Source: Flavobacteriales bacterium UBA979 (GTDB taxonomy: Bacteria; Bacteroidota; Bacteroidia; Flavobacteriales_D; Sanyastnellaceae). Taken from it: a stretch of 29,639 nucleotides of DNA. The DNA lies in NCBI GenBank assembly GCA_002292325.1, contig DBBR01000072.1, positions 17,825 to 47,463 on the forward strand, read 5' to 3'. The notes under the pieces are model-generated. The model did not search any database and was not told the origin of the DNA. It worked only from the letters and a program-made list of their open reading frames with translations. Both the position numbers and the translations under genes were made by a program. Of this stretch, positions 22,022 through 29,639 are shown piece after piece. The first letter of the stretch is position 1. Every line of letters starts with the position of its first letter.

Positions 22022-23113
22022 TTACGATGGAGATGAGCGAAGGTTGTCTAACAAACGACTCCACTTTTTTAAAGCGGCGGATTTTTGAAATTGTTCCACA
22101 TGGGATGGCTCCGCAATGGGCCAATTTTCATGGTCATTCAGTTCTCTTGCCAAAGCAACTGAATCGTTCACCGAAAAAAGAACGCCGGCCTCACCGTTCC
22201 TCAGCAATTCGGGGGTCCCACCGGCTCGAGTTCCTATGACGGGAAGGCCACGAGCCATTGCTTCGATGGTCACCATTCCAATGGTTTCGGACACGCTGCA
22301 CATGGCGTAAGCATCGCATGCGTCATATGCGGTCCGTAAATCTCGAGCGGGAGAATGCCAATGAACCCGATCGGCTATGCCCAAATTGTCGGCGTGAAGC
22401 TGCAACGCTCTGCGTTCGTCGCCCTTTTCGTTCGGAGTGTTTTCGCCGATCAGCAAGGCATTCCAATTTTGTCCTTCTGGCTGAGCCAGAGCGTCCAGTA
22501 AGGTGCGCTGCCCCTTCAAAGGATCGAGGCGACCAAAGAGTCCAACGACATGAGCATCTGGGGGTAAGTTCCACTGACGGCGAAGGCTTTCTTTGCTCTG
22601 CTGCTGCGGTTCGAACCACGCTGTCTCGAGGGCAAGCGGGATCACAATAATGCGGTTGGCCTGAATGAACGTATTTTGAATCGCTTGTTTTCGCAGTTGC
22701 TCGAGTGGAGCAACCCACGCGTCAATTTGGCCAAAACGCCACGCATGCCAAGGCTTTTTTTTAGGAAAGGGGATCTGCATTCCTTGATGAAATAAAAGCC
22801 GTGTTTTGATCTTTCGGACGGCTCCGCTGCACATGCTCAGGTCCCGAGGATCTCGAATCCACAGCACATCCGTCTGGCTTCGATTGAGATGTTGCCGAAG
22901 GGCAAAAGAGGCACGCCAAGGGTAATGGCGGGGCTGTCGCGGGATGAAACGAAGGGCTTGATCAAGCTTTGCAGCTTCTCTGGCGAGGGCGGTTCCAGCG
23001 ACGCAGTTGACTTCAACCTCATGACCTGCTTCCTGCATCCATCGCGCATAGCGGAGGAGATTTTGCTCCAAACCTCCCCATCCTGAGGAACTTGATAAGA
23101 AGCAAATTTTCAT
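22022..23113 (-). CDS. Family 4 (GT-B) glycosyltransferase
   Basis: A 363-residue retaining GT-B glycosyltransferase, probably cytoplasmic or peripheral at the inner membrane, transferring a sugar from a nucleotide donor onto a cell-surface glycan or lipid. The N-terminal acceptor domain starts MKICFLSSSSGWGGLEQNLL. The C-terminal donor domain shows VVGLFGRLDPLKGQ (about 192-205), the E-x7-E signature SETIGMVTIEAMARG, and PVIGTRAGGTPELL. There are no membrane segments. Its start overlaps the stop of the SDR gene upstream (ATGA, 23110-23113), so the two are probably co-translated. Donor and acceptor cannot be deduced. Confidence 0.88.
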   Translation of the reverse strand: MKICFLSSSSGWGGLEQNLLRYARWMQEAGHEVEVNCVAGTALAREAAKLDQALRFIPRQPRHYPWRASFALRQHLNRSQTDVLWIRDPRDLSMCSGAVRKIKTRLLFHQGMQIPFPKKKPWHAWRFGQIDAWVAPLEQLRKQAIQNTFIQANRIIVIPLALETAWFEPQQQSKESLRRQWNLPPDAHVVGLFGRLDPLKGQRTLLDALAQPEGQNWNALLIGENTPNEKGDERRALQLHADNLGIADRVHWHSPARDLRTAYDACDAYAMCSVSETIGMVTIEAMARGLPVIGTRAGGTPELLRNGEAGVLFSVNDSVALARELNDHENWPIAEPSHVEQFQKSAALKKWSRLLDNLRSSPS

Positions 23114-23823
23114 CGGCGATCCGGACGAACCGTAATTTCACTGAAGATGCCCCGCCCTTTTGATTCAATGGCGGTTGCGATGGCTTCGGCGATAAATGCA
23201 GCGTCCATTCCTGCTTCAAACTGCGGGCGGTAAGATTCTCTGAGGGAGTCGTCGTTGGTTTGGTTGATGAAGCCTGTGTTCACCGCACCCGGATTGATGG
23301 TGGTTACCGCGAGTTCCTCTCTGAATTCGAGGCGAAGAGCCTCACTCAAGGCCAAAACGGCATGTTTGGTCGCGCAGTATACACCGCTATTTGGAAAAAC
23401 ATTGCGTGCAGCGATGGAGCCAATTTGAATGACGTGACCGCGATTTTCAATGAGCGAAGGAAGCGCGCTGTGCAGCGTGTTCAACACGCCTTGAATGTTG
23501 ACGTCTACCATCGTTTTCCAATCGGCCAATCGGGCATCCTTCAATGGAGAAAAGATTCCCAAACCCGCGTTTGGAATGCACACGTCAATCCCTCCCCACG
23601 ATTGGATCATGGCTTCGCATGCCCGATCGAGGTCGACGGTTTTTGTGACATCTGCAGCCAACCATTGGATTTGTGCTTGTTCAAATTCACCTGCGATTTC
23701 CGCAAGGGCTTCTTCTTGCCGTGCAAGGAGAAACAGTTTGTGGCCCTTTTGTGCAAGCAATCGGGCGGTTGCGGCACCGATGCCGCTGGATGCACCGGTT
23801 AAGAGGATTCGGAGTGGTTTCAC
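23110..23823 (-). CDS. Short-chain dehydrogenase/reductase (SDR)
   Basis: A classical SDR oxidoreductase of 237 residues with an NAD(P)-binding Rossmann fold: TGASSGIG at 9-16, the NAG motif at 85-87, catalytic S136 (QIGSIAA) and YxxxK (Y149, K153), then NPGAVNTGF. The closest general type is the NADP-dependent YdfG-like group (serine or 3-hydroxy acid dehydrogenase), but the substrate cannot be fixed from sequence. The start is GTG at 23823; the frame is closed by a stop four codons upstream, so no earlier start exists. It is coupled to the glycosyltransferase by an ATGA overlap and lies 31 nt downstream of the T9SS plug gene. Confidence 0.92.
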   Translation of the reverse strand: MKPLRILLTGASSGIGAATARLLAQKGHKLFLLARQEEALAEIAGEFEQAQIQWLAADVTKTVDLDRACEAMIQSWGGIDVCIPNAGLGIFSPLKDARLADWKTMVDVNIQGVLNTLHSALPSLIENRGHVIQIGSIAARNVFPNSGVYCATKHAVLALSEALRLEFREELAVTTINPGAVNTGFINQTNDDSLRESYRPQFEAGMDAAFIAEAIATAIESKGRGIFSEITVRPDRR

Positions 23824-23854
23824 GCGACTAAATTACATCACCTGGCGAGATGGA

Positions 23855-25207
23855 CTATGGAACGTCATTGGGTTTTGCTTGTGCAAATCCAATGACCCTA
23901 TCGAATCCCTGGAAATCCCAATAATATGCGATGCACATGTAAGGCGTATCCGATCGGGCATGCGACCCTTCGATGGCTGCAACATTGGTGGGCTGTGATT
24001 GGATGGTAACGAGATCATTCTTCCCACGATCCAAAGAGGGCCTTACGCGGTATTCGTAGTTGTAATAACCTTGTTTCAAGAATAGATTGGCCTCATATCG
24101 CTGTGCATCTGCGTTCCAACGCATCCTGTGTGATTCCGGATACGTCCACTGGGACAACTCACCGTAAATGTAGATGTCCTCCCTCGAACGTTCTTCGAAC
24201 GCTTTGAGCGAAAAATGAGCCCACACGTAATCGCTTCCCGTCGCATCATCTTGCAATTCATTGGAGATGACATAATGGCCATCTATGTCCGGTCGCGCCT
24301 TCAAAAAATCATAGGTGCGCGTTTCATCAGGCTCGAGGTAGGCGTGCCAGCGCTCGCCTTCGTCTTGGATGCGCTCAATGCCCAAGCTCGCGAAACGCAA
24401 ACTCTTTAGGTCGGTGAAGCGCCAAGAATTACCTCCAGCAAATGACTGTTCACCTGTTGGGTTGTAGGTCACTTCGTCCCCACGAACAAATTGTGGTTCA
24501 AGCCCCATGATAGCGGTTTCCCATCGACCGTTTTGGAGAAGCACGACTTGCAGTGCATCGTAGGCATCCTGAATGGCATACCGATCACGGCTGTGCAACA
24601 ACGAGAGGTCAACTTCTTGATGGGTTCGTTGATCGCGAATGCGAGAAGACTCATGAACATCCATTTCTACCTCTACCAATGATTCATACAAGACAAACCG
24701 CATCTGAGCTAAGGCTTTTTGGGGCTCAGCAGGATCGTAGACCTCGACCATGTAATTGCCACTTTTTGAGAACGACATCAAGTCGTTTGGGAACGACAAG
24801 GAAAAATGGGTGTAAGGCACTTTGGTGTTGAAAGAAGCTTCCACCCGATCGAATGTCAAGCTGGAAAACCCATTGATGTAATCGTGCGACGATAAATCTG
24901 GCGAATCGTACCAGTCAAAGGTGCAGTGTTTCCATCGAATTTGAAGAGGACGGTAGGAAGCTGAAAAATCGTCAAAGCTCAAAGTTAACTGCCCATTATT
25001 CAATGGCACAAAGGGATGAGCGTTGGGAATGCCTTTTGGGTGCAGTTTACAACTGTGTAGGCTCGAGGCCGTGAATGCTTGAGGATAGGGGAAGTCGACG
25101 CCCAGAACCTGAGCCGGTGAATCCATCGAAGAGATGATGCAAACGAAGGCCGCTAGACCGCGAGTTATGGACCTGGAAAAGAGATTTCGTGATTTCACCT
25201 TGTGCAT
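23855..25207 (-). CDS. T9SS plug protein (DUF5103 family)
   Basis: A 450-residue exported protein with a signal peptide (cleavage near MDSPAQ, about residue 33). The sequence fits the DUF5103 / type IX secretion plug family. Typical features are LHPKGIPNAHPFVPLNNGQLTLSFDD near the N-terminus, an RPLQIRWKHCTFDW strand, YTHFSLSFPND, FKARPDIDGHYVI-like (FLKARPDIDGHYVISNE), DYVWAHFSL, and a C-terminal IYGELSQWTYPES with GYYNYEYRVR. In Flavobacterium johnsoniae the Plug protein binds the SprA translocon and closes its channel. Here that role is inferred from family membership. The gene heads the seven-gene minus-strand run and is divergent from nqrA across 95 nt. A T9SS cargo, the lectin, is encoded at the other end of the same run. 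Confidence 0.85.
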   Translation of the reverse strand: MHKVKSRNLFSRSITRGLAAFVCIISSMDSPAQVLGVDFPYPQAFTASSLHSCKLHPKGIPNAHPFVPLNNGQLTLSFDDFSASYRPLQIRWKHCTFDWYDSPDLSSHDYINGFSSLTFDRVEASFNTKVPYTHFSLSFPNDLMSFSKSGNYMVEVYDPAEPQKALAQMRFVLYESLVEVEMDVHESSRIRDQRTHQEVDLSLLHSRDRYAIQDAYDALQVVLLQNGRWETAIMGLEPQFVRGDEVTYNPTGEQSFAGGNSWRFTDLKSLRFASLGIERIQDEGERWHAYLEPDETRTYDFLKARPDIDGHYVISNELQDDATGSDYVWAHFSLKAFEERSREDIYIYGELSQWTYPESHRMRWNADAQRYEANLFLKQGYYNYEYRVRPSLDRGKNDLVTIQSQPTNVAAIEGSHARSDTPYMCIAYYWDFQGFDRVIGFAQAKPNDVP

Positions 25208-25265
25208 GTTCCGTTAGATTGAAGAATTTTATCATGAAAGGGGTGCACGCAATGCGACCGAGACC

Positions 25266-25273
25266 TAACTTTG
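25266..25273 (+). promoter_or_regulatory. Bacteroidota -7 element upstream of nqrA
   Basis: TAACTTTG is an exact match to the TAnnTTTG -7 consensus of Bacteroidota. It lies 29 nt before the chosen nqrA ATG at 25303, which would leave a leader of about 20-25 nt. No clear -33 TTTG is visible at the expected spacing, so the evidence is one element plus position. It also lies inside the longer open frame (from 25189), arguing that the longer start is false. Confidence 0.55.
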
Positions 25274-25302
25274 CGCCCCGAAAAGTAAACCTTCGCGAGC
25301 TG

Positions 25303-26661
25303 ATGTCCCGCACGATACGGATTAAAAAAGGAGCCGATATACGACTGAAAGGTCGTCCTTCCCCCCAAGTGGAAGCTGCTTCAGCAACGGCAACATATGC
25401 CGTGCAACCTCCCAATTACCAGGGAATTGTTCCTAAACTAGAAGTCAAAGAAGGTGCAGCCGTGCAGGCGGGCTCCATTCTTTTTCACAGCAAAGAACAC
25501 CCTTCGGTAAAATTTCTGAGCCCGGTAAGTGGAACGGTAAAACGTATCCAACGCGGCGAAAAAAGACGGATTCTTTCTGTCGTAATGGATGCCGATGGCA
25601 AAGGGGAGTCTAGATCTTTCGAGAAGATTGATCCCGCGACTTGTGATGCTCAGCGCATGAAAGAAGCCATGGCGGAGCGAGGATTCTTTCCTTTCGTAGA
25701 ACAGCGCCCGTTTGCAACGGTCGCCAACCCGGAGGACATGCCACGTAGCATTCATGTGAGTGGATTTGACAGTTCACCTCTTGCCCCGGAAATGGACGTT
25801 GTATTGGCCGGACGTGAAGCCGCATTCCAATCAGGAGTGAAAGCGCTGCAATGCCTTGTTGGTGGTGACGCCATTCATTTGGGCTCCCGGAAGGGTCAAA
25901 AATTCTTTGATGGAATGGAAGGGGTGAACCTCACCGTTTTTGATGGTCCACACCCGGTTGGCAATGTCGGTGTCCAGATTCACCACACAGCTCCCATCAA
26001 CAAAGGCGAGACAGTTTGGACACTGCATGCAGAGGATGTTGCCAACTTGGGCGAGACACTCACAAGCGGAGTTTACTGTGCGAAACGAACCGTTGCGGTA
26101 GCAGGGTCTGAACATGCATCACCCAAGCACATGACGACAACGTTGGGTTGCGAGGTGAAGACTTTGACGGGCGGGTCCATTGATGAAGAGTCGGTTCGAA
26201 TTGTTTCGGGGAATCCATTGACGGGATCACGAACGGAAGCGAGCGGTCACCTTGGGGGTCTTCATCGCCAAGTTTGCCTGTTGCCGGAAGGCAATAAATC
26301 AAAGTTTCTTTTGGCCGATGGTTGGTTGGGCTTTGGCTTCGACAAATTCAGTCTGTCCCGAAGTTACCCTACTTGGTTACTGCCAAAAAGTAAGGAGTTT
26401 ACCATGGACACTTGCAACAATGGTGAAGAGAGGGCTTTCGTAGTTACGGGTCAATATGAGCCGGTGTTTCCATTTGAAATCTACCCGGTGCAGTTGCTCA
26501 AAAGCATTTTAGCCAATGACATTGATGCCATGGAAAAACTGGGCATCTACGAAGTTGCTCCAGAGGATTTTGCCCTGTGCGAGTATGCGTGTACCTCAAA
26601 AATTGCCGTTCAATCCATCGTTCGCGAAGGCCTCGACCGCTTAATGAAAGAATTGGGATAA
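25303..26661 (+). CDS. nqrA: Na+-translocating NADH:quinone reductase subunit A
   Basis: NqrA is the cytoplasmic, ubiquinone-site-associated subunit of Na+-NQR, which couples NADH oxidation to sodium export. Starting at 25303 gives 452 residues, close to the family length, beginning MSRTIRIKKGADIRLKGRP. Recognisable segments are the lipoyl/biotinyl-like fold LEVKEGAAVQAGSILFHSKEHPSV-like region with PVSGTVKRIQRGEKR, then HIGSRKGQKF-type and PVGNVGVQIHH. Near the end is YEPVFPFEIYPVQLLKSIL followed by DIDAMEKLGIYEVAPEDFALCEYACTSK-type sequence, very typical of NqrA. The frame stays open upstream to 25189, but those 38 residues have no NqrA character and contain the -7 promoter element. First gene of nqrABCDE. 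Confidence 0.95.
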   Translation: MSRTIRIKKGADIRLKGRPSPQVEAASATATYAVQPPNYQGIVPKLEVKEGAAVQAGSILFHSKEHPSVKFLSPVSGTVKRIQRGEKRRILSVVMDADGKGESRSFEKIDPATCDAQRMKEAMAERGFFPFVEQRPFATVANPEDMPRSIHVSGFDSSPLAPEMDVVLAGREAAFQSGVKALQCLVGGDAIHLGSRKGQKFFDGMEGVNLTVFDGPHPVGNVGVQIHHTAPINKGETVWTLHAEDVANLGETLTSGVYCAKRTVAVAGSEHASPKHMTTTLGCEVKTLTGGSIDEESVRIVSGNPLTGSRTEASGHLGGLHRQVCLLPEGNKSKFLLADGWLGFGFDKFSLSRSYPTWLLPKSKEFTMDTCNNGEERAFVVTGQYEPVFPFEIYPVQLLKSILANDIDAMEKLGIYEVAPEDFALCEYACTSKIAVQSIVREGLDRLMKELG

Positions 26662-26662
26662 G

Positions 26663-27913
26663 ATGAAAGCTGCACACAAGTTACTGGACGCTGTGCGTCC
26701 TCATTTCGAAGAAGGAGGGAAGTTGAGCAAGTTTTGGGTTGTCTATGATTCGCTTGAAACGTTTGCTTTTACACCAGGACATAGCACCAAAAATGGAGTG
26801 CACATCCGGGATGGTGTCGATTTGAAGCGAACCATGTTCATGGTGATTCTGGCTTTGGTTCCCGCTTTATTATTCGGAACATGGAACCAAGGTCATCAGT
26901 ATTTATTGTCCATCGGACAGATTTCGGTTGCTGACCCGCTGATGATGGCATTTATGGACAAAATGTTCATTGGTGCAGTCAAAGTATTGCCGCTTGTGGT
27001 GGTGAGTTACGGTGTGGGGTTGGGCATTGAATTCCTCTTCGCAGGGATGCGAGGACACAGCATCAACGAAGGGTACTTGGTTTCGGGGATGTTGATTCCA
27101 TTGATCATGCCGGTGGATGTGCCGCTTTGGATGGTCGCTTTAGCTGTGGCTTTTGCGGTGATTATTGCCAAAGAGGTGTTCGGTGGAACAGGGATGAACA
27201 TCCTAAATGTCGCTCTTACAGCGCGCGCATTTCTCTTTTTTGCTTACCCAAAGCAACTGTCCGGTGAAATCTGGATTCATCAAGTCAAAGCCTCTGCCGA
27301 TGCAGGCTTACTGGCAGACGGCTACACTGGAGCAACGGCATTGGGCCATTTGGCATCGACGGTTGGAAAGGCTCCGACGGATGCAGCAGCGACCGGGGTT
27401 ATGGATATGTTCGGAACAGAGGGCATGTTCAGTTTGACCAATTCATTCTTGGGCTTGATTCCCGGATCAATAGGTGAGACGAGCGCCTTGGCAATTCTAA
27501 TCGGAGCGGTCATGTTGATTTGGACCGGCATTGGAAGCTGGAAGATCATGTCGTCTTTCTTAGTCGGTGGTTTGGTTATGGGCCTGCTGTTCAACCTGAT
27601 GGGGCTGAATGCGTACATGACGCTTCCTGCGATTCATCAGGTGGTCATGGGCGGATTTATGTTCGGTATGGTTTTCATGGCCACTGATCCGGTTAGCGCA
27701 TCGCAAACGGAAAGAGGAAAATGGATCTATGGTTTCTTTGGAGGCTTTCTGAGCATCATGATTCGGGTGTTCAATCCAGCCTATCCGGAAGGCGTTATGA
27801 TGGCCATTTTATTTATGAACGTGATGGCACCATTGATTGACCATTATGTTATTCAAGCGAACGTAGGTAAGCGTGAGAAACGCATGCTATCAACACAAGA
27901 AGCAACGGCTTAA
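26663..27913 (+). CDS. nqrB: Na+-translocating NADH:quinone reductase subunit B
   Basis: NqrB is the large membrane subunit that carries covalent FMN and contributes to the sodium path. The 416 residues have a soluble N-terminal stretch (HFEEGGKLSKFWVVYDSLETF) and about ten membrane segments. The flavin-attachment threonine lies in DGYTGATALG (T225), and GGTGMNILNVALTARAFLFF and MATDPVSASQT are family-typical. A single base separates it from nqrA, and nqrC follows after 10 nt. Flavinylation would need an ApbE flavin transferase encoded outside this window. Confidence 0.96.
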   Translation: MKAAHKLLDAVRPHFEEGGKLSKFWVVYDSLETFAFTPGHSTKNGVHIRDGVDLKRTMFMVILALVPALLFGTWNQGHQYLLSIGQISVADPLMMAFMDKMFIGAVKVLPLVVVSYGVGLGIEFLFAGMRGHSINEGYLVSGMLIPLIMPVDVPLWMVALAVAFAVIIAKEVFGGTGMNILNVALTARAFLFFAYPKQLSGEIWIHQVKASADAGLLADGYTGATALGHLASTVGKAPTDAAATGVMDMFGTEGMFSLTNSFLGLIPGSIGETSALAILIGAVMLIWTGIGSWKIMSSFLVGGLVMGLLFNLMGLNAYMTLPAIHQVVMGGFMFGMVFMATDPVSASQTERGKWIYGFFGGFLSIMIRVFNPAYPEGVMMAILFMNVMAPLIDHYVIQANVGKREKRMLSTQEATA

Positions 27914-27923
27914 CAGAATTACC

Positions 27924-28724
27924 ATGGCAATAGATAAGAACAGCACCGGTTACACATTCCTGTTTTCCATCGCAATGGTGGTCGTAGTGGGAACCGCATT
28001 GGCTTTTACGGCCTTGTCGCTCAAGGATCGCCAAGATGCGAATGCAGCGGACAAAAAAATGATTGATATTCTCGGAGCCATTGGAGTGAAGGCAGATCGC
28101 TCCAATGCGAGCGAGATATTTGCAGAATACGTGGTTGAGCGCATTGCCATTGATTTGGAAGGTCAGCAAGTTTCATCCACCAAAGAGCCGGTCAATCCCA
28201 AAGACAAAACAGACCCGTTTAGCATAGATGTCAAAAAAGACTACCGCTCTTCCGTGAAGTCTGCAGCGAAATCTGCCGATGGTGATGATGCTGCTTTGAT
28301 GGCCGCATTGGCAGATGAAGGTCTCACATTTCCGCTCTTTCAATGCGTGACTGACGCGGATCAGAATTTGTATGTCATTCCGGTTGTAGGATCTGGATTA
28401 TGGGGGCCGATATGGGGGTATGTCGCATTGGAGGATGATATGAAGACCATCTTCGGAGCCAAGTTTGACCATAAGACCGAGACTCCGGGTCTTGGAGCAG
28501 AGATTAGGGAGTCATTTTTCACTGAAAAATTTAAAGGCAAACAACTTGACGTCGAAGGAGCGACACTTTTTAGTGTTTTGAAAGGTGGAGCTCCCACAGA
28601 CGAATACAGTGTGGATGGAATCACGGGAGGAACCATTACTTCGAAAGGGGTAGATGAAATGATGAACCGCACTTTGAAGGTGTACCTCCGCTATTTTCAA
28701 TCTGAAACCCGAGCGCAACGATGA
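27924..28724 (+). CDS. nqrC: Na+-translocating NADH:quinone reductase subunit C
   Basis: NqrC carries a second covalent FMN on a periplasmic domain anchored by one N-terminal membrane helix (about 10-31: YTFLFSIAMVVVVGTALAF). The ATG at 27924 is chosen because it puts that helix at the N-terminus and follows the nqrB stop by 10 nt; the frame is open to 27873, inside nqrB. The 266 residues include GLWGPIWGYVAL, ETPGLGAEI and the flavinylation motif DGITGGTITS (T237). Residues ~85-125 are lysine/aspartate-rich and look like a lineage-specific loop. The stop overlaps nqrD (ATGA, 28721-28724). Confidence 0.95.
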   Translation: MAIDKNSTGYTFLFSIAMVVVVGTALAFTALSLKDRQDANAADKKMIDILGAIGVKADRSNASEIFAEYVVERIAIDLEGQQVSSTKEPVNPKDKTDPFSIDVKKDYRSSVKSAAKSADGDDAALMAALADEGLTFPLFQCVTDADQNLYVIPVVGSGLWGPIWGYVALEDDMKTIFGAKFDHKTETPGLGAEIRESFFTEKFKGKQLDVEGATLFSVLKGGAPTDEYSVDGITGGTITSKGVDEMMNRTLKVYLRYFQSETRAQR

Positions 28725-29413
28725 GTACAGAAACGGTAGCATCAACGACGAAAAAGGAGTCGTTGTTTTCAAAGAAAAACCGGAGATTACTGGTTGACCC
28801 TTTGGATGATTCCAATCCCATAACCGTTCAGGTCTTGGGCATATGCTCAGCCTTGGCCATTACAGTTCAGTTGCAACAAGCCGTCATAATGAGTTTGTCC
28901 GTCCTGTTCGTAATGATCGGTGGAAACGTCATCGTTTCCCTCCTGCGTAACATGATTCCTGACCGGATTCGCATCATTGTTCAGTTGGTTGTTGTCGCAT
29001 CTTTGGTCATTATCGTCGACCAGGTGTTGAAAGCTTTTCAACCGGACATTTCTGAGAAGCTCTCAGTTTTTGTTGGTCTGATCATAACGAATTGCATCAT
29101 TATGGGACGTTTGGAAGCATTCGCATTGGCGAATAAACCGGGCCCATCGTTTTTGGATGCCATTGGAAATGCCATGGGGTATGCTTGGATTCTTTTGGCA
29201 GTATCGGTCGTTCGTGAAGTTTTTGGCAGCGGAGCCATATCCCTCCCCGGCATGGGACAAATCAAGTTTTTGCCCTCGAGCTGGTTCATGAGTGAAGGTG
29301 GTTTTTACGAGAACAATAACTTGATGATTCTGCCCCCAATGGCATTGATCACCGTGGGCATCATCATTTGGATTCAACGCAGCCGTAACCAGGCCTTAAT
29401 TGAAGAGAACTAA
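28721..29413 (+). CDS. nqrD: Na+-translocating NADH:quinone reductase subunit D
   Basis: NqrD is an integral membrane subunit that, with NqrE, holds a 2Fe-2S cluster in the membrane core. It has 230 residues, about six membrane helices and the family-typical [38 protein letters not shown] and [12 protein letters not shown]. The two cluster cysteines are C42 and C125. The N-terminal ~25 residues are a polar extension. Its start overlaps the nqrC stop, and its stop shares one base with the nqrE start (TAATG at 29411-29415). Confidence 0.96.
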   Translation: MSTETVASTTKKESLFSKKNRRLLVDPLDDSNPITVQVLGICSALAITVQLQQAVIMSLSVLFVMIGGNVIVSLLRNMIPDRIRIIVQLVVVASLVIIVDQVLKAFQPDISEKLSVFVGLIITNCIIMGRLEAFALANKPGPSFLDAIGNAMGYAWILLAVSVVREVFGSGAISLPGMGQIKFLPSSWFMSEGGFYENNNLMILPPMALITVGIIIWIQRSRNQALIEEN

Positions 29414-29639
29414 TGGAATACCTCAGTATTTTTGTCAAAGGCATTTTCGTTGAGAACATGATTTTCGCCTATTTCTTGGGCATGTGTTCTTACCTCGCGG
29501 TGTCGAAAACAGTCAAGACTGCCAATGGCCTTGGGCTGGCGGTGATATTTGTTTTGGGAATAACCGTACCCATCAATTATTTGCTAGAAAATTATGTCTT
29601 AAAGGAGGGGGCTTTGCAGTGGATCGATCCAGAATATGC
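29413..29639 (+). CDS. nqrE: Na+-translocating NADH:quinone reductase subunit E (cut by window end)
   Basis: The first 75 codons of NqrE are present. They begin [20 protein letters not shown] and include [11 protein letters not shown] with the cluster cysteine C25, then [20 protein letters not shown], two membrane helices inverted relative to NqrD. The frame is open at base 29639, so the remainder, and presumably nqrF, lie beyond the window. Confidence 0.94.
   Translation, partial: MEYLSIFVKGIFVENMIFAYFLGMCSYLAVSKTVKTANGLGLAVIFVLGITVPINYLLENYVLKEGALQWIDPEY

Overview
The window is an ordinary-looking chromosomal segment of a Bacteroidota bacterium, most likely a marine member of the Flavobacteriales (Crocinitomicaceae / Schleiferiaceae / 'Cryomorphaceae' type). 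Reasons: a type IX secretion (T9SS) plug protein, a T9SS type-B sorting domain on a lectin, a TonB-dependent receptor with a carboxypeptidase-regulatory N-terminus, a Bacteroidota -7 promoter element (TAnnTTTG) in front of nqrA, and a Na+-translocating NADH:quinone reductase operon. No mobile element, CRISPR array, tRNA or rRNA was seen, and gene density is very high.

Layout. (1) 1-2451 (+): 3' part of a very large cysteine-rich secreted repeat protein, closed by a strong intrinsic terminator at 2471-2506. (2) 2546-9952 (+): a compact run parE-parC (topoisomerase IV), lipoprotein GH13 amylase, mgsA (methylglyoxal synthase) and prmC (release-factor glutamine methyltransferase), with three ATGA overlaps and one 15-nt gap. 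(3) 9959-11587 (-): a lipoprotein with a C-terminal trypsin-like (HtrA-type) protease domain, convergent with prmC. (4) 11719-15139 (+): ligA (NAD+-dependent DNA ligase with an unusual internal insertion) overlapping a DEDDh-type exonuclease-BRCT protein. (5) 25207-15142 (-): a seven-gene same-strand run, read as T9SS plug, SDR oxidoreductase, family-4 glycosyltransferase, prfC (RF3), a small carboxypeptidase-regulatory-like protein, a TonB-dependent receptor, and an L-type lectin with a T9SS type-B tail. (6) 25303-29639 (+): nqrA-B-C-D-E (nqrE cut by the window end), divergent from the plug gene.

How they work together. Two themes can be supported. One is cell-surface biology typical of gliding or polymer-using Bacteroidota: secreted repeat protein, amylase lipoprotein, TonB receptor, T9SS lectin and the T9SS plug. 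The other is core information and energy metabolism: topoisomerase IV, DNA ligase, RF3, PrmC and Nqr. I found no clearly new multi-gene system. The points most worth a second look are the roughly 140-residue insertion in LigA, the exonuclease-BRCT protein overlapping it, the amylase-mgsA coupling, the large uncharacterised N-terminal half of the lipoprotein protease, and the three-gene module of carboxypeptidase-regulatory protein, TonB receptor and T9SS lectin.
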